A stretch of DNA of 64,000 bases from Streptomyces sp. NBC_01689. Its GTDB lineage: Bacteria > Actinomycetota > Actinomycetes > Streptomycetales > Streptomycetaceae. The DNA lies in assembly GCF_036250675.1 (NCBI RefSeq), contig NZ_CP109592.1, positions 3,038,001 to 3,102,000 on the forward strand. The letters are read 5' to 3'. The notes below the pieces were generated by a model. That model did not search any database. It saw only the letters and a list, made by a program, of their open reading frames with translations, and was not told the DNA's origin. This document shows, one piece after another, positions 19,001-29,694 of the stretch (position 1 is the stretch's first letter; every line of letters begins with the position of its first letter). Position numbers and translations under genes: made by a program.

Positions 19001-19925
19001 CCCCGAGACGGCCTCGCAGGACGTCGTCGGCTCCTACGGCGGGGTCATCCACGAGATGACCGAGGCCCGCGACGTACGGATGGGCATGTACGGGCACTCC
19101 AACCAGGTGGCCCACCACGTCACCTACATGTACGACGCGGCCGGCCAGCCGTGGAAGACCCAGAAGGACGTCCGCGAGGTCCTCTCGCGGCTCTACACGG
19201 GCAGTGGGATCGGGCAGGGCTACCACGGCGACGAGGACAACGGCGAGCAGTCGGCCTGGTACCTCTTCTCCTCGCTCGGCTTCTACCCGCTGGTGATGGG
19301 CAGTGGTGAGTACGCCATCGGCTCCCCGCTGTTCACCAAGGCGACGGTCCACCTGGAGAACGGCCGGGACCTGGTCGTCAAGGCGCCCAGGAACAGCGCG
19401 AAGAACGTCTACGTGCAGGGCGTGCGGTTCAACGGCAAGAAGTGGAACTCCACCTCGCTCCCGCACTCGCTCATCTCCCGTGGCGGTGTGCTGGAGTTCG
19501 ACATGGGGTCCAGGCCGTCCTCGTGGGGCAGCGGCAAGAACGCGGCGCCCGTCTCGATCACGAAGGACGACAAGGTGCCCACGCCTCGGGCGGACGTCCT
19601 GAAGGGTGAGGGCGCGCTCTTCGACAACACCTCGGCGACGGACGCCACCGTCACGACGGTGGACCTGCCGACGGCGGCCTCCGCCAAGGGCGTCCAGTAC
19701 ACGCTGACGTCGTCGGGGGACCACACGAAGGCGCCGGCCGGCTGGGTCCTGCAGGGCTCGTCCGACGGCACCAAGTGGAAGGACCTCGACCGGCGTTCCG
19801 GCGAGTCCTTCGCGTGGGACAAGCAGACCCGGGCGTTCTCGGTGGCGCATCCGGGCTCGTACACGCACTACCGGCTGGTCCTCGACGGCTCGGCGACGCT
19901 CGCGGAGGTGGAGCTGCTGGCCTGA
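16098..19925 (+). CDS. Secreted GH92 alpha-mannosidase with discoidin-like domains
   Basis: A 1275-residue exported enzyme. ATG 16098 has AGGGAGGG nine bases upstream; the frame stays open upstream but without a better start. A signal peptide with hydrophobic MGVAALSLIVASQGSAIALP ends near residue 50. A first F5/8 type C (discoidin) domain spans about 95-225 (NLVDGESSSKWLAFEPTGWVEFDL, WTLQGSTDGKDWKTLD). The GH92 N-terminal beta-sandwich begins near 410, and the (alpha/alpha)6 catalytic domain near 730 (GFWDTYRTTWPAYSLLTP), with the catalytic acid region GDEDNGEQSAWYLFSSLGF near 1043. A second discoidin-like segment ends the protein. GH92 enzymes are Ca-dependent exo-mannosidases, mostly alpha-1,2. 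It converges on a second GH92 gene. Confidence 0.93.
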   Translation: MQHGARYRRSSSARPRWSSSMTMGVAALSLIVASQGSAIALPAQAVTADRQFASSFESGDPAPDWINTVDTGLDGKKRSSGVDGGYSTGIPGNVTDHVTDVRASAENSGSGEVKENLVDGESSSKWLAFEPTGWVEFDLDAPVKVVTYALTSANDFAERDPSAWTLQGSTDGKDWKTLDTRSGESFAQRFQTKTYDIASPVEYQHFRLDITKNSGADILQLADVQFSTGGSDDPTPKDMLSLVDRGPSGSPTAKAGAGFTGKRALRYAGSHQADGRAYSYNKIFDVNVAVGRDTELAYRVFPSMADGDRDYDATNVSVDLAFTDGTYLSGLDAVDQHGFALTPQGQGAAKILYVNQWNDVTSRIGSVAAGKTVDRILLAYDSPKGPAKFRGWLDDVALRTVAPEKPKAHLADYALTTRGTNSSGGFSRGNNFPATAVPHGFNFWTPVTNAGSLSWLYDYARANNADNLPTIQAFSASHEPSPWMGDRQTFQVMPSTASGTPDTSRTARALAFRHENETARPYYYGVTFENGLKAEMAPTDHAAALRFTYPGADASVLFDNVTEQAGLTLDKENGIVTGYSDVKSGLSTGATRLFVYGTFDSPVTDGSSSGVKGYLKFTPRADHTVTLRLATSLISVDQAKDNLRQEIPEGTSFGTVKARAQKQWDKLLGKVEVEGATPDQLTTLYSSMYRLYLYPNSGFEKVGSKYQYASPFSAMPGQDTPTHTGAKIVDGKVYVNNGFWDTYRTTWPAYSLLTPGQAGEMVDGFVQQYKDGGWTSRWSSPGYADLMTGTSSDVAFADAYVKGVHFDAAAAYDAAVKNATVVPPASGVGRKGMTTSPFLGYTSTSTGEGFSWAMEGYVNDYGIARMGEALYKKTGKKRYKEESAYFLNRAQDYVNLFDKQAGFFQGRDAQGDWRVDSAKYDPRVWGYDYTETNGWGYAFTAPQDSRGLANLYGGQDALGQKLDTYFATPETASQDVVGSYGGVIHEMTEARDVRMGMYGHSNQVAHHVTYMYDAAGQPWKTQKDVREVLSRLYTGSGIGQGYHGDEDNGEQSAWYLFSSLGFYPLVMGSGEYAIGSPLFTKATVHLENGRDLVVKAPRNSAKNVYVQGVRFNGKKWNSTSLPHSLISRGGVLEFDMGSRPSSWGSGKNAAPVSITKDDKVPTPRADVLKGEGALFDNTSATDATVTTVDLPTAASAKGVQYTLTSSGDHTKAPAGWVLQGSSDGTKWKDLDRRSGESFAWDKQTRAFSVAHPGSYTHYRLVLDGSATLAEVELLA

Positions 19926-19939
19926 CCCGACGGCTCACA

Positions 19940-19973
19940 GAGCGGGCGCGGAGATCACCCTCCGCGCCCGCTC
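19940..19973. terminator. Terminator hairpin between convergent GH92 genes (1)
   Basis: A 13-bp perfect stem (19940-19952 with 19961-19973), eight-base loop, 15 bases past the first GH92 stop; usable from both sides. Confidence 0.85.
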
Positions 19974-19995
19974 CGCCGTTTCGGGCCCGGACACC

Positions 19996-20027
19996 GGCGG
20001 CCGCCGGGCTGCTGCCCGGCGGCCGCC
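19996..20027. terminator. Terminator hairpin between convergent GH92 genes (2)
   Basis: A 14-bp perfect stem (19996-20009 with 20014-20027) with a TGCT loop, 13 bases past the second GH92 stop on the minus strand. Confidence 0.85.
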
Positions 20028-20039
20028 TTCCTCGTGCGC

Positions 20040-23000
20040 TCAGTCCACCGCGAGGGTGAAGACATGCAGATCCGCGTTGTCGGGCAGTCTCACGCTCCGT
20101 ACGGTCTTGCCGGCCGGAGCGGCGAAGGGCTTCGTCGCGAAGACGTAGGTGGCGACGGGGTCCTTGTCCGCGCCCGCGACGTTGCGGTAGGTGGCCCTGG
20201 CGACGGTCTCGTTGCCGTACTGGACGGTGCCGCCCCCGCCGCCGACCGTCCAGTCGGTGAAGGAGAGGTCGACCTGGCCGGTGCTGCCGTCGGTGTAGGT
20301 GACGGTCGCCGTGGCCCGCTGGTTTCCGTTGACCGCGCTGCCGATGAAGGACAACCGGGCCGCCGGACGGGCGAGTTCGATGCTCTGGCCGTGCGCCGCG
20401 GCGTTGTCGGGCCGGCCGGCGGGCGAGTCAGGCCAGGTGAAGGCGAGCCCGTCCACGGTGCCCTGGCCGCCCGGGGTCAGCCCCGCGGCCGCGAGGGCCT
20501 GCCGCGAGTAGCTCCAGCCGCCGCCGTCGTAGTCGGCCTCGTCGTGGTCCCCGGTGTCGTCGGAGACGCCCGTGTTGTCGTACGCGGCCGGCAGCGACCC
20601 GGGAGCCGCGACGGTCAGCGCCACCGGCTGCTCGTAGGAGCCGCCGCCGGACGTCACGGTGACCTTGACGTCGTAGAAGCCCTGCCGGGCCGTGTCGGCC
20701 GCGGTGAGGGTGACCGACCGGGCGCCGTCGGTCACCGTTCCGTCCACGGGGTTCGCGGTCACGCCGTCCGGTGTGTCCACGTGGAAGCGGACCTCGGGGC
20801 CCGTGCCGCCGTTCAGCGCCAGCGCGCGGATGTCGACCTGGGTGCTGCCGCCGGGCGCGAGCGTCGCGGCGGTCGGCCCGACGCCGATCTGGTAGGGCTG
20901 CTCACCGGCGCGGAAGGACGGCGGAGACGCGCCCGGGTCGGCGCCCCAGCCGCGGTTCGGGGTGCCGGAGAGCGTGTAGTCGAGGGTGCCGCCGTCGCGG
21001 ACGAAGGACGCCGGCAGCCAGGGGCGCGTGCTGGACCGGCCGTCGACCTTCAGCGACTGCACGTACGGGGCGTCCGCCGCCGCTCCCGCCGCCCGGATCT
21101 CGATGTCGTTGCGGCCCGGGCGCTCGATCCTGACGCGGCTGAACAGGGGTGAGGAGAGGACGAGTTCGGCCCGGGAGGGCACCTGGGGATACATGCCGAG
21201 CGCGGAGAAGACGTACCAGGACGACATCTCACCGAGGTCGTCGTTGCCGGGGATCCCGCCGGGCTGCGTCGTCCACAGCCGGCTCATCGCCGCGCGCACG
21301 GTCTCCTGTGCCTTGTAGGGCGCGCCCGCGTAGTCGTAGAGGTAGGGGACGTTGATCGACGGCTCGTTGTCCAGCTCCGACTTGTCGCCACCGCTGCCCG
21401 TGAACGCCCAGCTGCCGTCCGCGTTGTGGAAGAAGGTGTCGAGACGGTCGAGGGCCTTGTCACGTCCTCCCATGGCCGCGAAGAGCCCGGCCGGGTTGTG
21501 CTGGACCATCCAGGTGTACTGGGCCGCCGTGCCCTCCACGAAGCCGTTGCCGGTGGCCGGGGTGAAGCCGGTGACCCAGCTGCCGTCCGCCTTGCGGTTG
21601 GCGATGTAGCCGCCGGCCCGGTCGGCCGCGAGGTCGAAGTTGTTCTGCCACCACTGTGAGCGCTCGGCGAACCGGGCGGCCGTCTCCTTCTCCCCCGCCG
21701 CCGTGGCGAGCTGGGAGAGCGCGAAGTCCGCGCCGGACATCTCCAGCGTCTCGGCGGCGCCGCCCCAGGCGTTGGACACGGACGGCATGTAGTGCTGCCG
21801 GAGGTACTTGTCGAGCGAGGGGCGCTGCCCCACGGACAGGACCGGCTTGCCCGACGAGGACAGGTCCCCTTCGGTCGGCACGGTCGCCGCCTTCACCAGC
21901 GACTTCAGCGCGCCCCGCAGATCGAAGCCGGTACCGCCGAAGGCCCGGATGCCGGCGAGCGCGGCCGGCGAGGGGTCGCCGTTCATGACGTGGGTACCGC
22001 TCGCGCCGTGCAGCCAGCGGTCCCAGACCCCGCCGTTCTGCCGGGCCAGTTCGAGCAGCGACTGGGCGATGTCGGAGCCGGTGTCCGGGCTGAGGAGGGT
22101 GAGCAGCTGGACCTGGGAGCGGTAGACGTCCCAGCCGGAGAAGGTGCCGTACTGCGCCCCGTGGCCCCGGCCGACGACATGGACCCTGGCGTCGCTCCCC
22201 CGGTATCTGCGGTCGGCGTCACTGATGACGTTGGGATGCAGGAGGGCGTGGTAGAGCGCGGTGTAGAAGGTGGTGCGGTCGGCGTCGGTGCCACCGCCGA
22301 CCCGGATCGCGCCGAGCCGGTCGCGCCAGGCCCGGTGGGCGGCGGACCGGACCGCGTCGAAGGAACGGGACGGCGGGTTCTCGGCCGCGAGGTTGGCCGC
22401 GGCCCCCGCCCGGCTGACGTACGAGATGCCGACCTTGACGTTCACCGGGCCGGTTCCGGGAGCGAACTCGACGTATCCGCCGGCTCCCTTGCCCGCGGCC
22501 GGGCGCCCGCCGTCGGAGAAACCGCCGGTGCCGCCGCTCGCCCGGGTGGATCCCGGGCTCAGCCGGTCGTCCTGCCAGGTGCCGGTCGTTTTGAAGGACC
22601 GGTCGAAACGGGCGGTGAAGTACAGCGTGTAGTAGTCGCGTTGGCCCTCGGGGTCGAGATAGCCGCAGAAGTTCCCGGAGGTGACGGAGCCGGAGACCGT
22701 CCGGGTCGCCGGGTCGATGCGCACGTCCGACGCCGTGGAGCCCACCTCGGAGTTGGCGGTGCGGATCAGCAGCGAGGCGGGCTTGTCGGCCGGGAAGGTG
22801 AAGCGGCCCGAGCCGGTGCGGGCGGTCGCCGTGAGGTCCGCGGTGACACCGGAGGAGAGGCCGACCCGGTAGTGGCCGGGCTCGGCGGTCTCGTCCGCGT
22901 GCGCGAAGTCGCTCGCGTACACCGCGTCCTTGGTGTCGCTCGCCGGCGAGGAGGTGACCTCGCCCGCGTACGGGAAGAACGGGATGTCTCCGCTGCCGCC

Positions 23001-23312
23001 CGCGCAGCCCGTGCCGGACATGTGGGTGAGGCTGAAGCCCCGGACGCGGGTGGCGTCGTACTGGTAGCCGCCGGGCGCGGCCGTGCGGGTGGCGTCCCCG
23101 CGGGTGTTCTCCGGGCTCCAGGAGAGCATCCCGAAGGGCACTACGGCGCCGGGGAAGACGTTGCCGCCGTTCTTGGTGCCGATCAGCGGGTCGACGTAGC
23201 CGGTGGGGTCCCCGACGAGGTCGGGCGGTGGGGCGGTGGCGGCCACCGCGGGGGTGATGCCGCCGGCCGCCAGGACGACGGCGAGCAGGACGGATGACGG
23301 ACGGAAACGCAT
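20040..23312 (-). CDS. Secreted GH92 alpha-mannosidase, second paralogue
   Basis: A 1090-residue exported enzyme. ATG 23312 follows AAGGAGGAGGGG at about eight bases; the frame is open further upstream without support. The signal peptide MRFRPSSVLLAVVLAAGGITPAVA is cleaved near residue 25. The GH92 domain starts at once (YVDPLIGTKNGGNVFPGAVVPFGM, RGFSLTHMSGTGCAGGSGDIP). The catalytic region includes GWDVYRSQVQLLTLL and GNDDLGEMSSWYVFSALGMYP. The C-terminal part is an Ig-like NEW3 domain (VRFHVDTPDGVTANPVDGTV) and a beta-sandwich resembling NPCBM. The domain plan differs from the neighbour (no discoidin), so they are not recent duplicates. Operator palindromes lie upstream at 23484-23541. Confidence 0.93.
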   Translation of the reverse strand: MRFRPSSVLLAVVLAAGGITPAVAATAPPPDLVGDPTGYVDPLIGTKNGGNVFPGAVVPFGMLSWSPENTRGDATRTAAPGGYQYDATRVRGFSLTHMSGTGCAGGSGDIPFFPYAGEVTSSPASDTKDAVYASDFAHADETAEPGHYRVGLSSGVTADLTATARTGSGRFTFPADKPASLLIRTANSEVGSTASDVRIDPATRTVSGSVTSGNFCGYLDPEGQRDYYTLYFTARFDRSFKTTGTWQDDRLSPGSTRASGGTGGFSDGGRPAAGKGAGGYVEFAPGTGPVNVKVGISYVSRAGAAANLAAENPPSRSFDAVRSAAHRAWRDRLGAIRVGGGTDADRTTFYTALYHALLHPNVISDADRRYRGSDARVHVVGRGHGAQYGTFSGWDVYRSQVQLLTLLSPDTGSDIAQSLLELARQNGGVWDRWLHGASGTHVMNGDPSPAALAGIRAFGGTGFDLRGALKSLVKAATVPTEGDLSSSGKPVLSVGQRPSLDKYLRQHYMPSVSNAWGGAAETLEMSGADFALSQLATAAGEKETAARFAERSQWWQNNFDLAADRAGGYIANRKADGSWVTGFTPATGNGFVEGTAAQYTWMVQHNPAGLFAAMGGRDKALDRLDTFFHNADGSWAFTGSGGDKSELDNEPSINVPYLYDYAGAPYKAQETVRAAMSRLWTTQPGGIPGNDDLGEMSSWYVFSALGMYPQVPSRAELVLSSPLFSRVRIERPGRNDIEIRAAGAAADAPYVQSLKVDGRSSTRPWLPASFVRDGGTLDYTLSGTPNRGWGADPGASPPSFRAGEQPYQIGVGPTAATLAPGGSTQVDIRALALNGGTGPEVRFHVDTPDGVTANPVDGTVTDGARSVTLTAADTARQGFYDVKVTVTSGGGSYEQPVALTVAAPGSLPAAYDNTGVSDDTGDHDEADYDGGGWSYSRQALAAAGLTPGGQGTVDGLAFTWPDSPAGRPDNAAAHGQSIELARPAARLSFIGSAVNGNQRATATVTYTDGSTGQVDLSFTDWTVGGGGGTVQYGNETVARATYRNVAGADKDPVATYVFATKPFAAPAGKTVRSVRLPDNADLHVFTLAVD

Positions 23313-23483
23313 GACGCGGCCCCTCCTCCTTCGGACGGGTCGCGCACCACGGGTCGCACAAGCCGCAGGGACAGTAGCGTGCGCCACGCGTACCACGGAA
23401 GAGCGCGTCCGACGCGGCAGGCACGCGCGGCTCTCACCCCTCCGGGCCGGCCTCGTCGCCCGTTCCGGAGGGTCAACAGGCTT

Positions 23484-23541
23484 GACATCGTTGTCCGTTG
23501 GGGCGGTAGAGTCATCCACAGGTACATCAGACAACGTTGTC
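23484..23541. promoter_or_regulatory. Paired GACAWCGTTGTC operators, second GH92 promoter
   Basis: GACATCGTTGTC (23484-23495, one mismatch to a perfect palindrome) and GACAACGTTGTC (23530-23541, perfect), 46 bases apart centre to centre. Two sites flanking the likely promoter suggest cooperative or looping repression. Confidence 0.65.
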
Positions 23542-23955
23542 GCACGCCAAGGTCGTCACAAGCCACGCACCATCCCGGGCCGGCACTCCCCCCGCCGGTC
23601 CGGGCTCGCGGACCGGGTGAGTCCCACAGCGGCCACCCGGTCCGCCCCGAGCGGACCGGCGGGCCCGGCGGGCGGGTGTGCCGCAGGGATCAACGCCCCG
23701 GCCCGGGGCCCCGTACGCGGTGCGGGCACGCGGCGCCCGGAGCGGCTGCGCGGACAACGTCCTTGTAGGGCAGCGGCGTCGGTGGCGGCACGGACGGGCG
23801 TCCCCGTCCGGACGCGGGTGTGACACGAGGGCCCGCGGCCCGTGCCGGACGACGGCCGCGCGGTCTCCCCCTCCGCCCCTCCGCCCCACCTCCGCCCCAC
23901 CTCTGCCGCCCGCGGGCCGCACGACCTCCCGCACGGGCCTCCTGCCGGGCCGGGG

Positions 23956-24035
23956 CGTTGCCCGACGGCGCCGTGCGCCCGCGCGGGGCCGCACGCGTTG
24001 CCCGACCGTGCCGTGCGCTCGCACAGGGCCGCACG
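23956..24035. repeat. Two 40-base imperfect tandem repeats
   Basis: Units 23956-23995 and 23996-24035 both begin CGTTGCCCGAC and end GGGCCGCACG, with a few substitutions between. They are in non-coding DNA; no function is evident. Confidence 0.7.
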
Positions 24036-24196
24036 TCCTCACCGACGGCCGCCCCGGCGTTACGGGGAGCCGCGCGGTACCGCGCGGCTCCGCTCCGGCC
24101 GTCCGGGGGCGGCGGCTGCCGCGTCGACGGGGGCGCCGCCCGGCGTGCCGGTGAGGGCGCTCCCGGCCTTCCGCCGCGGCAGCCGGAAACGGCGGA

Positions 24197-24229
24197 GGGC
24201 CGCACCCCTCGTCGCGAGGAGTGCGGCCC
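24197..24229 (-). terminator. Hairpin terminator after acnA
   Basis: A nine-bp outer stem (24197-24205 with 24221-24229) and five-bp inner stem (24207-24211 with 24215-24219) with a TCG loop, about 32 bases past the acnA stop. Confidence 0.85.
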
Positions 24230-24260
24230 GGGCGTTCCGCCGAATCGCCTGCCGTGTGGG

Positions 24261-27053
<2,793 letters not shown>

Positions 27054-27058
27054 CTAAG

Positions 27059-27077
27059 TTAGGTAAGCCTTACCGAG
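27059..27077. promoter_or_regulatory. Candidate iron box (DmdR1/IdeR) before acnA
   Basis: TTAGGTAAGCCTTACCGAG matches the 19-base consensus TTAGGTTAGGCTAACCTAA at 14 positions. It is 84-102 bases before the acnA start, where it could cover the promoter. DmdR1 represses iron uptake genes in Streptomyces; control of aconitase is inferred. Confidence 0.55.
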
Positions 27078-27104
27078 ATGGCGGCTGCGGTGCGCCTCGG
27101 CAGA

Positions 27105-27122
27105 TATCTCGATGTCGAGATA
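27105..27122. promoter_or_regulatory. Perfect palindrome TATCTCGATGTCGAGATA
   Basis: Two 8-base arms around a TG spacer, 130-147 bases before the acnA start, in an A+T-rich island of an otherwise G+C-rich region. It resembles a MarR-type operator. The arms share TATCTC/GAGATA with the palindrome before murA2. Confidence 0.6.
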
Positions 27123-27493
27123 ACTCTAGTACATGGGGGCGGGCTGGTCATGCCCGGCCTGCCGTGACGTCGGCGCGCGCCCTGCCACGCCCCGCCCGGG
27201 CCGGCCACGGCCGGGGCCCGTGGCCGGCCGCCGAAGCCCCGACGCCCCCCGGCAGGGGAATCGGCGGGGGGCGACGAACAGGGCGACGGGAAGGGCGGTA
27301 CGGGGCCGAACCGGCGGCCCTGCGGGGTCCGTGGGGCGCCACGGCTCCCGTGCCGCCTTACGGGGTTTACCGGGCCCGTGAGGCCCTGCGGAATTACGGG
27401 GACCGGGGGAAGGTGTGCGGAGCTTCCGGCGCGCGGCGTCCCGGTCATGTGGATCCGCGGCCACCGGTGGTCCGGGGCGCACCGGAGGTGCCG
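27123..27493. other. 370-base gap upstream of acnA, no gene seen
   Basis: Between the acnA control region and the stop of the SDR gene on the same strand. Very G+C-rich; short frames are Arg/Pro/Gly-rich and unsupported. Nothing further is recognised. Confidence 0.5.
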
Positions 27494-28201
27494 TCACCAG
27501 GGAAGGGGCCCCTCGACGTCGAAGTACCCGCCCGTCGGGCCGTCCGGGCCCAGCAGCGCGGCGCGGACGATGACCTCGGCACCCTCCTGGACCGTCTGCG
27601 TGCCCGTGTTCCCGTTCAGGTCCGTCGCGGTGTAACCCGGCTCCACCGCGTTGACACGGATCCCGGGGAAGGCCTTCGCGAACTGCACGGTGATCATGTT
27701 GACCGCGGTCTTCGACGCCGGATAGGCGACCCCCGGGTAAGCGTGGGTGGGGGTGTCCGGCTCGCCGACCCGGGTCAGCGAGGCGAGGCCGCTGCTCACG
27801 TTCACCACGACCGGCGCCGCGGAACGGCGCAGCAGGGGCAGGAACGCGTGGGTCACCCGCACGACCCCGAAGACGTTCGTCTCGAAGATCGAGCGCATCA
27901 TGCCGGCGGTCAGGTCCGCGGCGCCGACGACGCCCCCGTCCGGGGTCCGCCCCTCGATGCCGGCGTTGTTGATCAGTACGTCGAGACCGCCCTCGGCCTC
28001 GACGGTCTTCGCCGCGGCGGCGACGGAGTCGTCGTCGGTGACGTCGAGGACCAGGGCGCGCGCACCCAGTTCCGCGGCCGCCCGGCGTCCGCGCTCCGGG
28101 TCACGGCTGCCCACGTAGACGGTGTGGCCCGCGGCGACGAGGCGGCGGGCGGTCTCGAAGCCGAGACCCTTGTTCGCTCCGGTGATGAGTGTGGTCGTCA
28201 T
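27494..28201 (-). CDS. Short-chain dehydrogenase/reductase
   Basis: A 235-residue classical SDR. The Rossmann motif TGANKGLGFETARRL is at residues 6-20, VLDVTDDDSV binds the adenine ring, NNAGIEG is the central NNAG motif, and the catalytic set is NVSSGLASL plus YPASKTAVN (Tyr-x3-Lys). The Arg after GS (VGSRDPERG) suggests NADPH. ATG 28201 is the start. It is divergent from an XRE regulator with a 102-base gap holding a perfect inverted repeat, the usual arrangement of a regulator with its target. The substrate is unknown. Confidence 0.9.
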   Translation of the reverse strand: MTTTLITGANKGLGFETARRLVAAGHTVYVGSRDPERGRRAAAELGARALVLDVTDDDSVAAAAKTVEAEGGLDVLINNAGIEGRTPDGGVVGAADLTAGMMRSIFETNVFGVVRVTHAFLPLLRRSAAPVVVNVSSGLASLTRVGEPDTPTHAYPGVAYPASKTAVNMITVQFAKAFPGIRVNAVEPGYTATDLNGNTGTQTVQEGAEVIVRAALLGPDGPTGGYFDVEGPLPW

Positions 28202-28234
28202 GGCTCCAGGCTGCGGGCGGACGCCCCCGGCCGG

Positions 28235-28264
28235 CCAGGAGTCCCGTCTTCCTGGGACTCCTGG
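28235..28264. promoter_or_regulatory. Inverted repeat operator between SDR and XRE genes
   Basis: CCAGGAGTCCC (28235-28245) and GGGACTCCTGG (28254-28264) are perfect 11-base arms with an eight-base spacer (centres 19 apart). A second palindrome, CCTGGTACCAGG (28260-28271), overlaps the right arm. This is probably the binding site of the XRE regulator. Confidence 0.65.
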
Positions 28265-28303
28265 TACCAGGCAGGGCCGCCCCGCGCGGTGCACAGTGGA
28301 GGC

Positions 28304-29140
28304 ATGGCGAGCACGGAGTTCGGGCGGACGGTACGGCGCTGGCGCGACCGGGTCTCCCCGGAGGCCGCCGGACTGCCCGCCGGCGGGCAGCGCAGGGCGG
28401 CCGGGCTGCGCCGCGAGGAACTCGCCCTGCTGGCCGGGATCTCGGTCGACTACGTCACCCGCCTCGAACAGGGCCGGGCGGCCCACCCGTCGGAGCAGGT
28501 CGTCGAGGCGCTCGGCCGGGCGCTGCGGCTGTCCGGCCTGGAGCGCGAACACCTCTTCCACACCGCCGGACTGGTCCCGCCGGGACGCGGCACGGTGCCG
28601 GGCCATCTGACACCGAGCGTGCAGCGACTGCTGGACCGGCTGACCGGGACCCCCGTGGCGGCCTACGACGCGGCGTGGACACTGCTGGTGGCCAACCCGC
28701 TGTACGCGGCGCTGCTGGGCGACCCGTCGGGGTGGCGCGATCTGGAGCGCAACGGGGTGTGGCGCGCCTTCCTCGGCCCGGCGAGCCGGGTCCGCCACAC
28801 GCCGGAGTCCCGCCGGACGCTGGAGACGGCACTCGTGAGCGACCTGCGGACGACCGCGAACCGCTATCCCGCCGACCGGCGGGTGCGGCGGCTGATCACC
28901 GAACTGCGCGCGGACAGCGCCCGGTTCGCCGAGCTGTGGGACTCCGGGGTGGTGGGCCGCCAGGAGGCCTCGCGCAAGACGGTCGACCATCCGCAGCTGG
29001 GCCCTCTCACCCTGGACTGCGACATCCTCAGCGTCGCCGGCAGCGACCTGCGCATCATGGTGTACACGGCGGAGCCCGGCACCCAGGACGCCGAACGCGT
29101 CGCGCTGCTCGAGGTGCTCGGCACCCAGGCGCTGGCGTGA
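28304..29140 (+). CDS. XRE-family regulator with MmyB-like domain
   Basis: A 278-residue regulator. Residues about 28-78 are a helix-turn-helix of the Streptomyces type (AAGLRREELALLAGISVDYVTRLEQG). The C-terminal half (AAYDAAWTLLVANPLYAALLGDP, RHTPESRRTLETALVSDLRTTANRYP, VDHPQLGPLTLDCDIL) is the MmyB-like ligand-binding domain, which often binds a lipid-like molecule. ATG 28304 sits right after a GGAGG sequence; an upstream in-frame extension is unsupported. It is divergent from the SDR gene and probably represses it. Confidence 0.9.
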   Translation: MASTEFGRTVRRWRDRVSPEAAGLPAGGQRRAAGLRREELALLAGISVDYVTRLEQGRAAHPSEQVVEALGRALRLSGLEREHLFHTAGLVPPGRGTVPGHLTPSVQRLLDRLTGTPVAAYDAAWTLLVANPLYAALLGDPSGWRDLERNGVWRAFLGPASRVRHTPESRRTLETALVSDLRTTANRYPADRRVRRLITELRADSARFAELWDSGVVGRQEASRKTVDHPQLGPLTLDCDILSVAGSDLRIMVYTAEPGTQDAERVALLEVLGTQALA

Positions 29141-29284
29141 ACGGCTGCGCCCCTCGCGGCGGTTCGGCCGCGAGCGGGTTTTCGGGGTGTCGTGGATCCA
29201 CAGGCGGCCAAGGGCCGATTCCGGGGTACCCGGTGTCCGAGCCGGGACGCGCCCGGCGTCGCGAACCGACCCAGGGGGCCCTCG

Positions 29285-29482
29285 ATGGCAATCACCTTCC
29301 GCAAGAGCTTCCGCATCCTTCCCGGGGTGCGCCTGAACATCAACCGGCACTCGTGGTCGATCACCACCGGCGGACGGCACGGGCCGCGGCAGACCCACAG
29401 CAGCACCGGACGCAAGACCACGTCGATGGACCTGCCGGGTCCCTTCGGCTGGCGCCGCACCTCGCGCCGGAAGGACCACTGA
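29285..29482 (+). CDS. Small DUF4236-type protein
   Basis: A 65-residue basic protein, MAITFRKSFRILPGVRLNINR then HSWSITTGG. The F-R-K-S-F...L-P-G-V-R-L-N...G sequence matches DUF4236 proteins, small predicted beta-hairpin proteins of unknown function. It is preceded by a weak AGGGGG. It lies alone between the XRE gene and murA2. Confidence 0.7.
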   Translation: MAITFRKSFRILPGVRLNINRHSWSITTGGRHGPRQTHSSTGRKTTSMDLPGPFGWRRTSRRKDH

Positions 29483-29694
29483 CGCCACCGGTCCGCGCCT
29501 CTCCCGCCCGGCGGCGAACGCGCGGGCCGGCCGCGGCGGCGAGGTGACGACGGCGGCGGTGACGACGGACGACGCGCCGCAGGGGAGGACCGGAGAGGCC
29601 GGTCCTCCCGCCGCGCGCTCCGGTCCGCCCGAACTCCCCTGCCCGTCCGCCCCGCTGGCCACCGTCACTCGAATGGGCGCACTCCATTTCTCTT

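Larger units (their letters stand above)
23313..24260. other. 950-base region without a supported gene
   Basis: Between the acnA stop and the second GH92 start. Bases 23313-23545 are the GH92 control region. The rest is extremely G+C-rich; frames give Arg/Pro/Ala-rich strings without motifs or ribosome binding sites. It contains two imperfect 40-base tandem copies (23956-23995, 23996-24035) and the acnA terminator hairpin. Confidence 0.6.

Noticed and set aside
27126..27497. Possible small minus-strand gene upstream of acnA
   Set aside because: Arg/Pro/Ala-rich, no ribosome binding site, no recognisable motif.
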